This document shows positions 1-9,348 of a DNA stretch of 64,000 bases, piece after piece. Position 1 is the stretch's first letter; each line of letters begins with the position of its first letter. Below the pieces are notes generated by a model that worked only from the letters and a program-made list of their open reading frames with translations, did not search any database and was not told the origin of the DNA. The position numbers and the translations under genes are program-made. This stretch comes from Streptomyces sp. BK208. GTDB lineage: Bacteria; Actinomycetota; Actinomycetes; Streptomycetales; Streptomycetaceae. The stretch spans positions 248,001-312,000 of the forward strand of contig NZ_SOAV01000001.1 in NCBI RefSeq assembly GCF_004364245.1, in the 5' to 3' direction.

Positions 1-1233
1 GTCCACGTAGGAGCCTGTGCCGAGCGGGAGGGTGACCGACCCCTCCGCGGCCGGCCAGGTGCGCTGGGCGCGCCAGGCGCCGGTGGAGTCCTCGACGGCG
101 TAGGCCGGGTAGCGCACGGCCGGCCTGACGCCCTTCAGGTACTGGTCGTAGAAGGAAAGGGTCTCGTCGTACCAGCCCTCGCGGCCCATGGCCAGGCGCC
201 CGTCCTCGACTCGGTCGCCGCCGCGCACGTGGTCCCACTGGCCGAGCCAGCCGCGCTCGGGGCCCCGGTGGTTGTCGAGGTACTCCTCCATCTCCTCCGG
301 CTTGGTGTTGTTCTCCACGAAGCCCTGCGTGACGAAGAGCGGGGTGTCGCTTCCCCTGGCCATCCTCGCCAGGTCACGAGAGGTCCAGTGCTCGTCGCGC
401 TGGTCGGATATGCGGTAACCGGCCGAGTTCTCGGTCAGGCACTGCGGGTGGCTCTCCTCGTACCGGGCGGCGGCCTGATAGCGGGGATCGTCGTCCGCCA
501 TCGGGGGCATGGAGGCGATGGAGTTGTACGCGTCGGCGGTGCCGGTCACGTTCGGGCGGGGCACCCCGTTGGAGTAGATGTACTGGTACATGTCCCACAC
601 GGGTTCCTGGGCGACGACGGCCTTCAGGGCGCGCTGGTCCAGGTTGTTGCCGATGAGGCCGGTGACGGCGTCGTAGGACTTGCCGTACATGCCGACCGCT
701 CCGGTGGACCACGGCTGCTTCGCCGCCCAGTCGATCGCGGCCCTGACGTCGGCCTGTTCACCGGGACCGCCCCAGTCCAGGCAGCCGGTGGAGCCGCCGA
801 AGCCGCGCAGGTCCACCATGACGAAGGCGTAGCCCCGGTCGAACAGGTCGGTGCCCTCGATGAAGTCCTGGAAGCGGGCGGACGGCCCGGTGTGGGTCCA
901 GCCCTCGGGGCCGGTCTGGCCCGCGTGGGCGAAGTAGGGGCCGACCGACACGATGACCGGCACCTTCTCCTTGCGCTTCAGCCCCTCGGGGAGCAGGACG
1001 TCGGCATGCAGCCGGGTGCCGGAGCGGTCGGAGGACGGGAAGTAGTGCTGGGTCCAGACCGAGCCCTCGGGGACGCGGTCGTTCTCCTCGTGCGTGACGG
1101 GTCCCGTTCCGGTGGCGGCCGGCTCCGGTTGCGCCTCGTGCGCCGCGACGGCGGGGCCGCCGAGGCCGGCGGTCAGGGCGAGGGCGGCGACGAGTGCCGA
1201 TGCGGTCCTGACGACCGCGCGACGTGGTCTCAC
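1..1233 (-). CDS. Secreted CocE/NonD-type S15 hydrolase (X-Pro dipeptidyl-peptidase-like), 3' end outside window
   Basis: Encodes at least 411 residues and runs off the left edge. The start is a GTG at 1231-1233 with an AAGGAGG ribosome site just upstream. The first ~35 residues are Arg-rich and then hydrophobic (VVRTASALVAALALTAGLGG) and end in AVAA-H, a good Sec signal. The mature part shows S15/CocE features: a DLRGFGGSTG segment around the oxyanion strand and the nucleophile elbow GMYGKSYDA (G-K-S-Y-D). Family members hydrolyse acyl, ester or Xaa-Pro bonds; the substrate here cannot be read. The catalytic Asp and His would lie in the region near or past the edge. Family assignment is firm, specificity is not. 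Confidence 0.85.
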   Translation of the reverse strand, partial: MRPRRAVVRTASALVAALALTAGLGGPAVAAHEAQPEPAATGTGPVTHEENDRVPEGSVWTQHYFPSSDRSGTRLHADVLLPEGLKRKEKVPVIVSVGPYFAHAGQTGPEGWTHTGPSARFQDFIEGTDLFDRGYAFVMVDLRGFGGSTGCLDWGGPGEQADVRAAIDWAAKQPWSTGAVGMYGKSYDAVTGLIGNNLDQRALKAVVAQEPVWDMYQYIYSNGVPRPNVTGTADAYNSIASMPPMADDDPRYQAAARYEESHPQCLTENSAGYRISDQRDEHWTSRDLARMARGSDTPLFVTQGFVENNTKPEEMEEYLDNHRGPERGWLGQWDHVRGGDRVEDGRLAMGREGWYDETLSFYDQYLKGVRPAVRYPAYAVEDSTGAWRAQRTWPAAEGSVTLPLGTGSYVD

Positions 1234-1497
1234 ATGCTCCTCCTTGAGCGGCGGGTGCAGGTGGTGCGGGTGGTGCAGGTCTAGCAGCGATGCCCCCGCA
1301 CGTCGATGGGGCGTCCCCGCAACTACCGGCGGCACAAGGGGCATTGACGGACAGTGCGGGGCGGACCGGCCCACACCCGTCCCGCCGGTCGCCGACCGCC
1401 GGCTCCGCGCCTGAATCGCCCGCGCGTGGATTGCTGCCTAAGGTGGGCCACGCCGACGGAACCGGAGTCCTTCCCGACCGCAGGAGAGTGGGGCGCC

Positions 1498-1929
1498 ATG
1501 GCGCGGGGTGTCGAGTCGATCCGGCGGACCGCCCTGGGCGTCCTCGGCGCCGTCCTGCTGCTGATCGGCGTCGCGCTGCTGGTGCTGCCCGGGCCCGGTC
1601 TGCTGCTCGTCCTCGCCGGAGTGGTGCTGCTGTCGCGCGCCGTTCCGGCACTGGACCGGTTCGTCGCCCCGGTCCGCGTCCGGGCGATGCGGGCGGCCGA
1701 GGAGAGCGTCTCCTCGCGGTGGCGGATCGCCGGCTCGGTGCTGGTGGGGCTGTTCCTCGTCGGCGCCGGGGTCGCGTGGGGTCTCGTGCCCGAGGTGCCG
1801 TACTCCGGCTGGGCCACCGGGGCCGGTCTGATCATCTCCGGGTTCGCACTCTTCGCCCTGCTCGTGTGGAGCCGCCGTCGCGTTCTGGCGGCGCGGCGCG
1901 ACGAGGTGCCTCAGGAGCGGGTGCGCTGA
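1498..1929 (+). CDS. Small PGPGW-family membrane protein (TIGR02611-like)
   Basis: 143 residues from an ATG with GGAG 11 bases upstream. Two strongly hydrophobic segments (about 12-45 and 80-125) are separated by a charged stretch. The first carries the LPGPGLLLVLAGVVLL hallmark of the PGPGW family of actinobacterial integral membrane proteins, whose function is unknown. A basic C-terminus (SRRRVLAARRDE) suggests a cytoplasmic tail. It stands alone between the secreted hydrolase on the other strand and the helicase gene, with no sign of an operon. Confidence 0.85.
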   Translation: MARGVESIRRTALGVLGAVLLLIGVALLVLPGPGLLLVLAGVVLLSRAVPALDRFVAPVRVRAMRAAEESVSSRWRIAGSVLVGLFLVGAGVAWGLVPEVPYSGWATGAGLIISGFALFALLVWSRRRVLAARRDEVPQERVR

Positions 1930-1993
1930 GTCTCCGGGCGGCGCACGCGGCCGGGCGCGGGGACGCCCGCTGGTAAAATGGGCGGACGCTTTG

Positions 1994-2046
1994 AGGCGCC
2001 CGGGTCCGTACCGAGGGGTACGGACCCGGTCGCGTTCCGGGCGCCT
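1994..2046 (+). promoter_or_regulatory. Two-storey stem-loop in the helicase leader
   Basis: AGGCGCCC (1994-2001) pairs with GGGCGCCT (2039-2046). Inside it GGGTCCGTACC (2002-2012) pairs perfectly with GGTACGGACCC (2017-2027) around a GAGG loop, leaving an 11-base bulge on the 3' side. The element ends 18 bases before the ATG and 4 bases before the AGAAAGG ribosome site, so it should affect initiation. A TAAAAT hexamer at 1974-1979 could be the -10 box. DEAD-box helicase mRNAs often have regulated leaders; whether this one is regulated is inference. Confidence 0.6.
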
Positions 2047-2064
2047 GATCAGAAAGGTCCCCCC

Positions 2065-3384
2065 ATGAACGCGAAGCCGACCGCATCCTTCGACGGCCTC
2101 GGGCTGCCGCCCGTGCTGGTGGAGACCATGACCGGCCTGGGGGTACGGGAGCCCTTCCCCATCCAGGCGGCGACGCTGCCCGAGGCGCTGGCCGGGCGCG
2201 ACATCCTCGGCCGGGCGCGGACCGGTTCCGGCAAGACGCTGGCCTTCGGGCTCCCGCTGCTGGTCAGGACCGCGGGCCGGCGCGCGGAGCCGAAGCGGCC
2301 GCTGGCCCTCGTCCTGGTCTCCACGCGGGAGCTGGCCCAGCAGGTGAGCGAGGCGCTGACGCCGTACGCGCGGGCGCTGGACGTGCGCCTGACGACGGTG
2401 GTCGGCGGGCTGTCCATCAACCGGCAGACCCAGGCGCTGCGCGCGGGCGCCGACGTGGTCGTCGCGACGCCCGGACGTCTGGCCGACCTGGTGTCCCGCC
2501 GGGACTGCCGCCTCGACCACGTGCGGATCACCGTGCTGGACGAGGCGGACCAGATGTGCGACATGGGGTTCCTGCCCCAGGTCACCGGCATCCTGGACCA
2601 GGTCCCCTCCGACGGGCAGCGGCTGCTGTTCTCGGCCACCCTCGACCGCGACGTCGACGAGCTGGTGCGGGACCACCTGCACGACCCGGTCCTCGCCTCG
2701 GTCGACCCGGCGTCGGCCTCGGTGACCACGATGGAGCACCACGTGCTGACCGTCCACCCGGCCGACAAGTACGCGACCGCGACGGAGATCGCCGCGCGGG
2801 ACGGACGGGTGCTGATGTTCCTGGACACCAAGGCGGGGGTCGACCGGTTCACCCGGCACCTGAGGGCCGCCGGGGTGCCCGCCGCCGCCCTGCACAGCGG
2901 AAAGTCGCAGCCGCAGCGCACCCACACCCTCGCCCGCTTCGTGGAGGGCGAGGTCACCGTGCTGGTGGCCACCAACGTCGCGGCGCGCGGCATCCACGTC
3001 GACGCGCTCGACCTCGTCGTCAACGTCGACCCGCCGGCCGACGCCAAGGACTACCTGCACCGCGGCGGGCGTACGGCGCGCGCCGGGCAGGCCGGGAGCG
3101 TGGTCACACTCGTCACCCCCGACCAGCGGCGCGAGGTCAACCGGATGATGTCCGAGGCCGGAATCCGGCCGACGGTGACCCCGGTGCGCTCGGGCGAGCA
3201 GAAGCTGACGGCCCTCACCGGGGCGAAGCGCCCTCCGTCCGGCCCGGACAAAGAGAGCGGCAACGCGCCCTTCCGCGGCATGGGCACCCGCCCGGGCCGT
3301 GCCGCGAAGGGGTCGCGCAAGGCCACCGAGGCACGCAAGGCGGCGGAGGCACGCGCGGCGGCCCGGGTGCGCAGGGGCCGCTGA
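2065..3384 (+). CDS. DEAD-box ATP-dependent RNA helicase
   Basis: 439 residues, ATG preceded by AGAAAGG. All superfamily-2 motifs are visible: Q motif FPIQAATLP (31-39), Walker A ARTGSGKT (51-58), DEAD (159-162), SAT (190-192), an ARGIH motif V element and HRGGRTARAG motif VI. RecA domain 1 spans about 10-210 and domain 2 about 220-370. A basic Arg/Lys/Ala-rich tail (about 390-439) should bind RNA non-specifically, as in RhlE-type helicases. Likely role is unwinding structured RNA in ribosome assembly, mRNA decay or cold adaptation. The upstream leader hairpin hints at post-transcriptional control. Confidence 0.95.
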   Translation: MNAKPTASFDGLGLPPVLVETMTGLGVREPFPIQAATLPEALAGRDILGRARTGSGKTLAFGLPLLVRTAGRRAEPKRPLALVLVSTRELAQQVSEALTPYARALDVRLTTVVGGLSINRQTQALRAGADVVVATPGRLADLVSRRDCRLDHVRITVLDEADQMCDMGFLPQVTGILDQVPSDGQRLLFSATLDRDVDELVRDHLHDPVLASVDPASASVTTMEHHVLTVHPADKYATATEIAARDGRVLMFLDTKAGVDRFTRHLRAAGVPAAALHSGKSQPQRTHTLARFVEGEVTVLVATNVAARGIHVDALDLVVNVDPPADAKDYLHRGGRTARAGQAGSVVTLVTPDQRREVNRMMSEAGIRPTVTPVRSGEQKLTALTGAKRPPSGPDKESGNAPFRGMGTRPGRAAKGSRKATEARKAAEARAAARVRRGR

Positions 3385-3433
3385 CCCCGAGGGGGCTCGC
3401 GGTACGCGCACCGGCGCCGGTGCCGTCGCGGTG

Positions 3434-3461
3434 CCGGCGCTGTCATCGGTGACGGCGCCGG
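3434..3461 (+). terminator. Hairpin terminator after the helicase gene
   Basis: CCGGCGCTGTCA (3434-3445) pairs with TGACGGCGCCGG (3450-3461) through 12 positions with one G-U pair, around a TCGG tetraloop. It lies about 50 bases after the helicase stop. No T-run follows, which is usual for Streptomyces. Confidence 0.6.
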
Positions 3462-3597
3462 GAACTTTGAACACACCGATGACAAAGTATGGACATGTCA
3501 AGCGGAAGTCTCCTACCTTGGCGGCGGAACACCCGTCCCACCGCACAAGACCGGAGCGATATCCGGCACGGTCCGGTCCCCACCTTCCGGAGGACCA

Positions 3598-6500
3598 ATG
3601 CGCCCACGGTTGTTGTCGCGTGCCCGAAGACACCTCATCCTCCTGCTGACGTCGGCCGTGTCGATCGGAGGTGCCTGGGCCGCTCCGGCGTCCTCGGCCG
3701 CCTCGGCCGCCCCCGCCGACATCCCGCCGCAGGAACCCGGCGTCACGCTGCGCGTGTTCGACGTGCAGACGCCGCTCGACGAACTGTGCACCCTCAAGCC
3801 GGGACAGACCCCCAACCACGACAAGCTGATGCCGACGGTCGACTGGTCGGCCACCGCCGACTTCGGCGGCATCGCCGACAACTTCGTCTCCGAGGCGTCC
3901 GGCTACCTGGTCGCGCCACGTGACGGCACCTACGTCTTCAGGCTGGTCAGCGACGACGGCTCCCGGATGTCCCTGGACGACGCCAAGGTGATCGACCACG
4001 ACGGACTGCACGGCGCCGAGCCCAAGGACGGCACGGTCGAGCTCACCGCGGGAGCGCACCCGCTGCGTATCGAGCACTTCGACCGCGGCGGCGGACAGCA
4101 GCTGCAGCTGTCCTGGATGCCGCCCGGTGCGAGCGAGTTCACCGTCGTGCCCACCGAGGCGCTGAGCACCGACGCCGGAGTCGTCCGCGTCACGGCGCCG
4201 GGCCGCAAGGAGTGCGAGGCCGGGCGCGACACCCCCGGCGACGGTCTGCCGCTCACCTCCGTGCGCCCCGACCTCACCCTCACCGACCTGCGCCCCGAGG
4301 GCTTCGAGCCGCAGGTCACCGGCATGGACTGGCTGCCCGACGGACGTCTGGCGATCAGCACCTGGGGCGGCACCGACAACGTTGCCGGAGAGGTGTACCT
4401 GCTGGACCACGTCACCGGTGAGACCAGTCGCGACAAGGTGACCGTCGAGAAGGTGGCGAGCGGACTGCGCGAGCCCATGGGCATCAAGTACGTGGACGGG
4501 TCGCTCTACGTCTCGCAGAAGCACGAGCTGACCCGGCTCGTCGACAGCGACGGCGACCACGTGGCCGACGAGTACCGCACCGTCGCCACCTGGCCCTACG
4601 GCGGCAACTTCCACGAGTTCGCGTTCGGCCTGCTCTACCGCGACGGCTACTTCTACGTGAACCTCTCCGTCGCCATCGACCTCGGCGGCGCGACCACCAC
4701 CCCGCAGCCCGCGCCCGGCCGCGGGACGACGTACCGGATCAGCAAGAAGACCGGGAAGATCACACCGGTCGCGGGCGGGCTGCGCACGCCCAACGGCATC
4801 GGCTGGGGTCCCGGCGGCGACCTGTTCGCCACCGACAACCAGGGCGGCTGGCTGCCCGCCTCGAAGCTCGTCCAGATCAAGCAGGACCGCTTCTTCAACC
4901 ACTACACCGAGCCCGCGGGCCCCTTCGAGGACTCCCCCGTCACCCAGCCGGTGCTGTGGCTGCCGCAGAACGAGATCGGCAACTCGCCCTCCACCCCGCT
5001 GTACCTGACCAAGGGCACGTTCGCGGGCCAGATGCTGATCGGGGACGTCACCTACGGCGGCCTGCAGCGGGCCTACCTGGAGAAGGTGAAGGGCCAGTAC
5101 CAGGGCGCCGTGTTCCGCTACACGCAGGGCCTGGAGGCGGGCGTCAACCGTGTCTCCATGGGCCCCGACGGCGCGATCTACACCGGCGGCCTGGGCGCCG
5201 ACGGGAACTGGGGGCAGGAGGGCAAGCTCAAGTTCGGTCTGCAGAAGCTGACGCCGGGCGGCGGCAACACCTTCGACGTCCAGAAGATGCGGGCCGTGCC
5301 GGGCGGCTTCGACCTGACGTACACCCAGCCGCTCTCCCCGGAGACGGCCGCCGACCTCGCGGCCCGCTACGAGGCCGAGCAGTGGCGCTACACGCCGACC
5401 TCCGACTACGGCGGTCCGAAGATCGCCGAGGAGGAGCTGACCGTGCGGTCCGCGACCCTTTCCGACGACGGCCGCACCGTCCGGCTGCGGCTGGACGGCC
5501 TGGAACCGGACCGCGTCGTGCACGTGCGCTCCCCGCGCCCGTTCAGCTCGGCCTCCGGCGAGACGCTCTGGAGCACGGAGGCCTGGTACACGCTCAACGA
5601 GATGCCCGGAAAGCAGCCGCCCGCCGCCACGCTGTACGAGGCCGAGGAGGCGCGCCTGACCGGCAGGGCCGGCATCAACACCGACCACGCCGGCTACTCC
5701 GGCAGCGGGTTCGTCGACCGCTACGCCACCGAGGGCAAGGTCACCACGACGTTCGACGTGACCGTCCCGAAGACCGGGACCTACGACGTGGGCCTGCGCT
5801 ACTCCAACGGCCCCGACCCCTTCGCCGGTCCCAAGTCGCTCTCCCTGTACGCCGACGGGAAGAAGGTCCGCCGGACCGGGCTCCCCTCCACCGGGGACTG
5901 GGACACCTGGTCCACCCGGACCGAGTCGCTGCGGCTGCGCGCCGGGCACCACACGCTCTCCTACCGCTACGACCCCGGCGACACCGGCCACGTCAACCTC
6001 GACCTGATCACCGTGCGCCCGCACGGCGCCCGGGTCGCCCTGTTCGACGGCACCGCCGCCTCGCAGGAGCAGTGGCAGCACACGGACGGGAGGAAGGTGG
6101 CCTGGCCGCTGGCCGAGGAGGGCTCGATGGAGGTGTGCTGCGGCGACATCCGCACCAAGGACGCCTACCAGGACTTCCGCCTGCACGTGGAGTTCCGGGT
6201 ACCGCTGCTGCCGGACGACGTGACCGGACAGGACCGCGGCAACAGCGGCGTCTACCTCCAGGACCGCTACGAGCTGCAGATCCTGGACTCCTTCGGGGAC
6301 ACCTCCCCCGGCACCGACGAGGCCGGGGCGATCTACCTGAAGAAGGCGCCCGACGCCAACGCGGCGACGGCCCCGGAGACCTGGCAGACGTACGACGTCG
6401 TTTTCCGGGCCGCCCGCTTCGACGACAGCGGCGCCAAGACCGCCGACGCGCGGGTGACGGTGGTGTGGAACGGCAGGACGGTCCACGACGACGTCGCGCT

Positions 6501-6615
6501 CGACGGGCCCACCGCGGCGGGCCGGGCCGAGACGCCGGCGGCGGGGGCGATCCGGCTGCAGGACCACGGCAACAAGGTCCGGTTCCGCAACCTCCGGGTC
6601 GAACCGCTGGACTGA
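3598..6615 (+). CDS. Large secreted multidomain protein: PA14, sorbosone-dehydrogenase-like propeller, CBM6/35, DUF1080
   Basis: 1005 residues; ATG preceded by GGAGGA. A basic N-terminus plus hydrophobic core with cleavage near AASAA-PAD (about 36-39) indicates export. Domains in order: PA14 sugar-binding fold (about 48-205, YVFRLVSDDGSRMSLDD); six-bladed NHL or sorbosone-dehydrogenase-type propeller (about 225-610, GMDWLPDGRLAIST, GGLRTPNGIGWGPGGDLFATD); CBM6/CBM35-like module (about 675-805, ATLYEAEEARLTG); C-terminal DUF1080 (about 810-1005, VALFDGTAASQEQW, NSGVYLQDRYELQILDSFG), a jelly-roll recently tied to 3-keto-glycoside hydrolysis. It probably binds and processes a polysaccharide or oxidised glycoside outside the cell. 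It stands alone with its own 200-base upstream region. Domain calls are solid, substrate unknown. Confidence 0.85.
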   Translation: MRPRLLSRARRHLILLLTSAVSIGGAWAAPASSAASAAPADIPPQEPGVTLRVFDVQTPLDELCTLKPGQTPNHDKLMPTVDWSATADFGGIADNFVSEASGYLVAPRDGTYVFRLVSDDGSRMSLDDAKVIDHDGLHGAEPKDGTVELTAGAHPLRIEHFDRGGGQQLQLSWMPPGASEFTVVPTEALSTDAGVVRVTAPGRKECEAGRDTPGDGLPLTSVRPDLTLTDLRPEGFEPQVTGMDWLPDGRLAISTWGGTDNVAGEVYLLDHVTGETSRDKVTVEKVASGLREPMGIKYVDGSLYVSQKHELTRLVDSDGDHVADEYRTVATWPYGGNFHEFAFGLLYRDGYFYVNLSVAIDLGGATTTPQPAPGRGTTYRISKKTGKITPVAGGLRTPNGIGWGPGGDLFATDNQGGWLPASKLVQIKQDRFFNHYTEPAGPFEDSPVTQPVLWLPQNEIGNSPSTPLYLTKGTFAGQMLIGDVTYGGLQRAYLEKVKGQYQGAVFRYTQGLEAGVNRVSMGPDGAIYTGGLGADGNWGQEGKLKFGLQKLTPGGGNTFDVQKMRAVPGGFDLTYTQPLSPETAADLAARYEAEQWRYTPTSDYGGPKIAEEELTVRSATLSDDGRTVRLRLDGLEPDRVVHVRSPRPFSSASGETLWSTEAWYTLNEMPGKQPPAATLYEAEEARLTGRAGINTDHAGYSGSGFVDRYATEGKVTTTFDVTVPKTGTYDVGLRYSNGPDPFAGPKSLSLYADGKKVRRTGLPSTGDWDTWSTRTESLRLRAGHHTLSYRYDPGDTGHVNLDLITVRPHGARVALFDGTAASQEQWQHTDGRKVAWPLAEEGSMEVCCGDIRTKDAYQDFRLHVEFRVPLLPDDVTGQDRGNSGVYLQDRYELQILDSFGDTSPGTDEAGAIYLKKAPDANAATAPETWQTYDVVFRAARFDDSGAKTADARVTVVWNGRTVHDDVALDGPTAAGRAETPAAGAIRLQDHGNKVRFRNLRVEPLD

Positions 6616-6668
6616 CCCCGAACGGTGCGGGGCGGTGCCCGGCGGCCGCCCCGCGCTCTCCGGTCACC

Positions 6669-6690
6669 GCACCGGTCGGGAGACCGGTGC
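6669..6690 (+). terminator. Terminator between the DUF1080 gene and nadE
   Basis: GCACCGGTC (6669-6677) and GACCGGTGC (6682-6690) form a perfect 9-bp stem with a GGGA loop. A second GC-rich inverted pair lies just upstream at about 6628-6655. The hairpin separates the secreted-protein gene from nadE. A TAGGCT at 6707-6712 downstream may be the nadE -10 box. Confidence 0.5.
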
Positions 6691-6750
6691 GACGGGCACC
6701 TCTGGGTAGGCTGAACGGGAAACCCCCTGCCCGTCGAACAAGGAGCGGAA

Positions 6751-7581
6751 TTGAGCGAGCCGGCGTCCATCACCCTGCAGAAGGAGATCGCCCGGGAACT
6801 GGAGGTCGCCGAGACCTTCGACGCCGAACAGGAGATCGAGCGCCGGGTGGCCTTCCTCACCGAGCGGCTGACCTCGGCCGGTCTGCGCGCCCTCGTGCTC
6901 GGGATCAGCGGCGGTGTCGACTCGACCGTCGCGGGCCGGCTGTGCCAGCTCGCCGTGGAGCGGGCCCGCGCCGGGGGGCACGAGGCCCGCTTCTTCGCGA
7001 TGCGGCTGCCGCACGGGGTCCAGGCCGACGAGCACGACGCCCAGCGCGCGCTCGCCTTCATCCAGCCCGACCAGGTGCTGACCGTGGACATCAAGCCCGC
7101 GAGCGACGCGGCGCTCGACGCCCTGCTCGCCGCCGACGTGGCCTTCCGCGACGCCCACCACCAGGACTTCGTGCACGGCAACATCAAGGCCCGCCAGCGC
7201 ATGATCGCGCAGTACGCGGTGGCCGGAGCGCACCGCGGCCTGGTGGTGGGCACCGACCACGCGGCCGAAGCGGTCTCGGGTTTCTTCACCAAGTTCGGCG
7301 ACGGCGCCGCCGACGTCGTACCGCTGACCGGCCTCACCAAGCGCCGCGTGCGTGCCGTCGGGGAAGCGCTGGGCGCCCCCGCCGAGCTCGTCCGCAAGGT
7401 CCCGACGGCCGACCTGGAGACCCTCGACCCGGGCAAGGCCGACGAGGACGCCCTCGGAGTCAGCTACGACGAGATCGACGACTTCCTGGAGGGCAAGCCG
7501 GTGAAGGAGCATGCCTTCGAGAAGATCGTCACCCGCTACCGGCAGACGGACCACAAGCGCCGGCTGCCGATCGCTCCCTGA
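6751..7581 (+). CDS. nadE: NH3-dependent NAD+ synthetase
   Basis: 276 residues, the size of the ammonia-dependent (non-fused) bacterial enzyme. The TTG start is chosen because AAGGAG sits 7 bases upstream and no in-frame ATG or GTG is close. It makes NAD+ from nicotinate adenine dinucleotide, ATP and ammonia. The PP-loop GISGGVDST (51-59), the VVGTDHAAEA segment and the KVPTADLE loop match NadE. No glutaminase domain is present, so it needs free ammonia; streptomycetes usually also carry a glutamine-dependent NadE elsewhere. It is transcribed alone, with hairpins on both sides. Confidence 0.95.
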   Translation: MSEPASITLQKEIARELEVAETFDAEQEIERRVAFLTERLTSAGLRALVLGISGGVDSTVAGRLCQLAVERARAGGHEARFFAMRLPHGVQADEHDAQRALAFIQPDQVLTVDIKPASDAALDALLAADVAFRDAHHQDFVHGNIKARQRMIAQYAVAGAHRGLVVGTDHAAEAVSGFFTKFGDGAADVVPLTGLTKRRVRAVGEALGAPAELVRKVPTADLETLDPGKADEDALGVSYDEIDDFLEGKPVKEHAFEKIVTRYRQTDHKRRLPIAP

Positions 7582-7587
7582 CCGGGG

Positions 7588-7614
7588 CCGGTGGCGGCCG
7601 TCGGCCGCCACCGG
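7588..7614 (+). terminator. Terminator after nadE
   Basis: CCGGTGGCGGCC (7588-7599) pairs perfectly with GGCCGCCACCGG (7603-7614) around a GTC loop, 6 bases after the nadE stop. The 12-bp GC-rich stem should be an efficient intrinsic-like terminator even without a U-tract. Confidence 0.7.
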
Positions 7615-7723
7615 TGACCACCGCACCGCGCGTCCTTTATGTGCGGTTTGCCGTGAGCCGCCTTAGTCTGGCCGAGGAGATGCCCGGACCAGGACGGACA
7701 CCGGCCGGAGAGGCGGAGCGGAC

Positions 7724-9247
7724 ATGGCGGACTTCATCGGCGCGGTGGACCAGGGAACCACCAGCACCCGGTTCATGATCTTCGATCACGGGGGCAACGA
7801 GGTCGCGAAGCACCAGCTGGAGCACGAGCAGATCCTGCCCCGCTCCGGCTGGGTGGAGCACGACCCGGTCGAGATCTGGGAACGCACCAACTCGGTGATG
7901 CAGAACGCCCTGCGCAACGGCGGGCTGTCGGGGACCGACCTGGCGGCCATCGGCATCACCAACCAGCGCGAGACCACGGTGGTCTGGGACCCGCGCACCG
8001 GCCGTCCGTACTACAACGCCATCGTCTGGCAGGACACCCGCACCGACGTCATCGCGGCGAACCTGGAACGCTCCGGCCGGGGCGACGTCATCCGCCGCAA
8101 GGCCGGGCTGCCGCCCGCGACGTACTTCTCCGCCGGGAAGATCCAGTGGATCCTGGAGAACGTCGACGGCGTCCGCGAGGCGGCGGAGCAGGGACACGCG
8201 GTGTTCGGCAACACGGACTGCTGGGTCCTGTGGAACCTGACCGGCGGCCCCGAGGGCGGCATCCACGCCACCGACGTGACCAACGCCAGCCGCACCATGC
8301 TGATGGACCTGGAGACGCTCGACTGGGACGACGAGCTGCTGGGTTTCTTCGGCATCCCCCGCAGCATGCTGCCCACCATCAACCCCTCCTCGCACCCGGA
8401 GGCGTACGGCACGACCCGCACCTCCCGGCCGCTGCGCGCCGCCGTCCCCATCACCGGGGTCCTGGGCGACCAGCACGCGGCGACCGTCGGCCAGGTCTGC
8501 TTCGCGCCCGGCGAGGCGAAGAACACCTACGGCACCGGCAACTTCCTGGTCCTCAACACGGGCACCGAACTGGTCCGCTCCCAGCACGGGCTGCTGACCA
8601 CCGTGGCCTACCAGTTCGGCGACAACCCGCCGGCCTACGCACTTGAGGGCTCCATCGCGGTGACGGGGTCCGCCGTGCAGTGGCTGCGCGACCAGATGAA
8701 GGTCATCAAGACCGCGGCCGAGAGCGAGGAGCTGGCCCGCACCGTCGACGACAACGGGGGCATGTACTTCGTCCCCGCGTTCTCCGGCCTGTTCGCCCCG
8801 TACTGGCGCTCCGACGCCCGGGGCGCGATCGTCGGCATGGCCCGGTACAACAACAACGCGCACTTGGCACGGGCGACGCTGGAGGCCATCTGCTACCAGA
8901 GCCGGGACGTGGTCGAGGCCATGGAGCAGGACTCCTCGGTCCACCTGGACGTGCTGAGGGTCGACGGGGGTGTGACCGCCAACGACCTGTGCATGCAGAT
9001 CCAGGCGGACGTCCTCGGCGTCCCCGTCAGCCGTCCCGTCGTCGCGGAGACCACCGCTCTCGGCGCGGCCTACGCGGCGGGACTGGCCACGGGCTTCTGG
9101 CGGGACACCGACGAACTGCGCACGCACTGGAGCGAGTCCAGGCGCTGGGAGCCCCACTGGTCCGAGGACCGGCGTGCGCAGGGGTACGCGGGCTGGAAGA
9201 TGGCGGTGGAGCGCACGCTGGACTGGGCCAAGGTCCCGGAGAGCTGA
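7724..9247 (+). CDS. glpK: Glycerol kinase
   Basis: 507 residues, normal length. Phosphorylates glycerol to sn-glycerol-3-phosphate. FGGY-family motifs are visible: [12 protein letters not shown] (9-20) phosphate loop, [12 protein letters not shown], the glycerol site around [19 protein letters not shown] and the C-terminal signature [22 protein letters not shown] start in a well-spaced context (CGGAGCGGAC upstream). The usual partners, glycerol facilitator and glycerol-3-phosphate dehydrogenase, are absent from both sides, so this looks like an additional glycerol kinase rather than the one in the glycerol operon. Confidence 0.95.
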   Translation: MADFIGAVDQGTTSTRFMIFDHGGNEVAKHQLEHEQILPRSGWVEHDPVEIWERTNSVMQNALRNGGLSGTDLAAIGITNQRETTVVWDPRTGRPYYNAIVWQDTRTDVIAANLERSGRGDVIRRKAGLPPATYFSAGKIQWILENVDGVREAAEQGHAVFGNTDCWVLWNLTGGPEGGIHATDVTNASRTMLMDLETLDWDDELLGFFGIPRSMLPTINPSSHPEAYGTTRTSRPLRAAVPITGVLGDQHAATVGQVCFAPGEAKNTYGTGNFLVLNTGTELVRSQHGLLTTVAYQFGDNPPAYALEGSIAVTGSAVQWLRDQMKVIKTAAESEELARTVDDNGGMYFVPAFSGLFAPYWRSDARGAIVGMARYNNNAHLARATLEAICYQSRDVVEAMEQDSSVHLDVLRVDGGVTANDLCMQIQADVLGVPVSRPVVAETTALGAAYAAGLATGFWRDTDELRTHWSESRRWEPHWSEDRRAQGYAGWKMAVERTLDWAKVPES

Positions 9248-9348
9248 CCTCGGGGCCGCTCACCGTCCGACGGTCCCGGCGGCCCGACCCGGCAGGCCGT
9301 AGTCCGGACTGGTCGGTGCATGACATCGACGCCCCGTAGGGTGATCGC

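Noticed and set aside
1438..6567. A very long open frame of about 1700 codons on the minus strand opposite the helicase and the secreted protein.
   Set aside because: It is the complement of genes with clear motifs on the plus strand, it is Arg/Gly/Val-rich with no recognisable domain, and high-GC DNA leaves such shadow frames open.
7582..7723. A clear promoter for glpK.
   Set aside because: A TTAGTCT -10-like box is present but no acceptable -35 box lies at 16-18 bases, so I did not list it.
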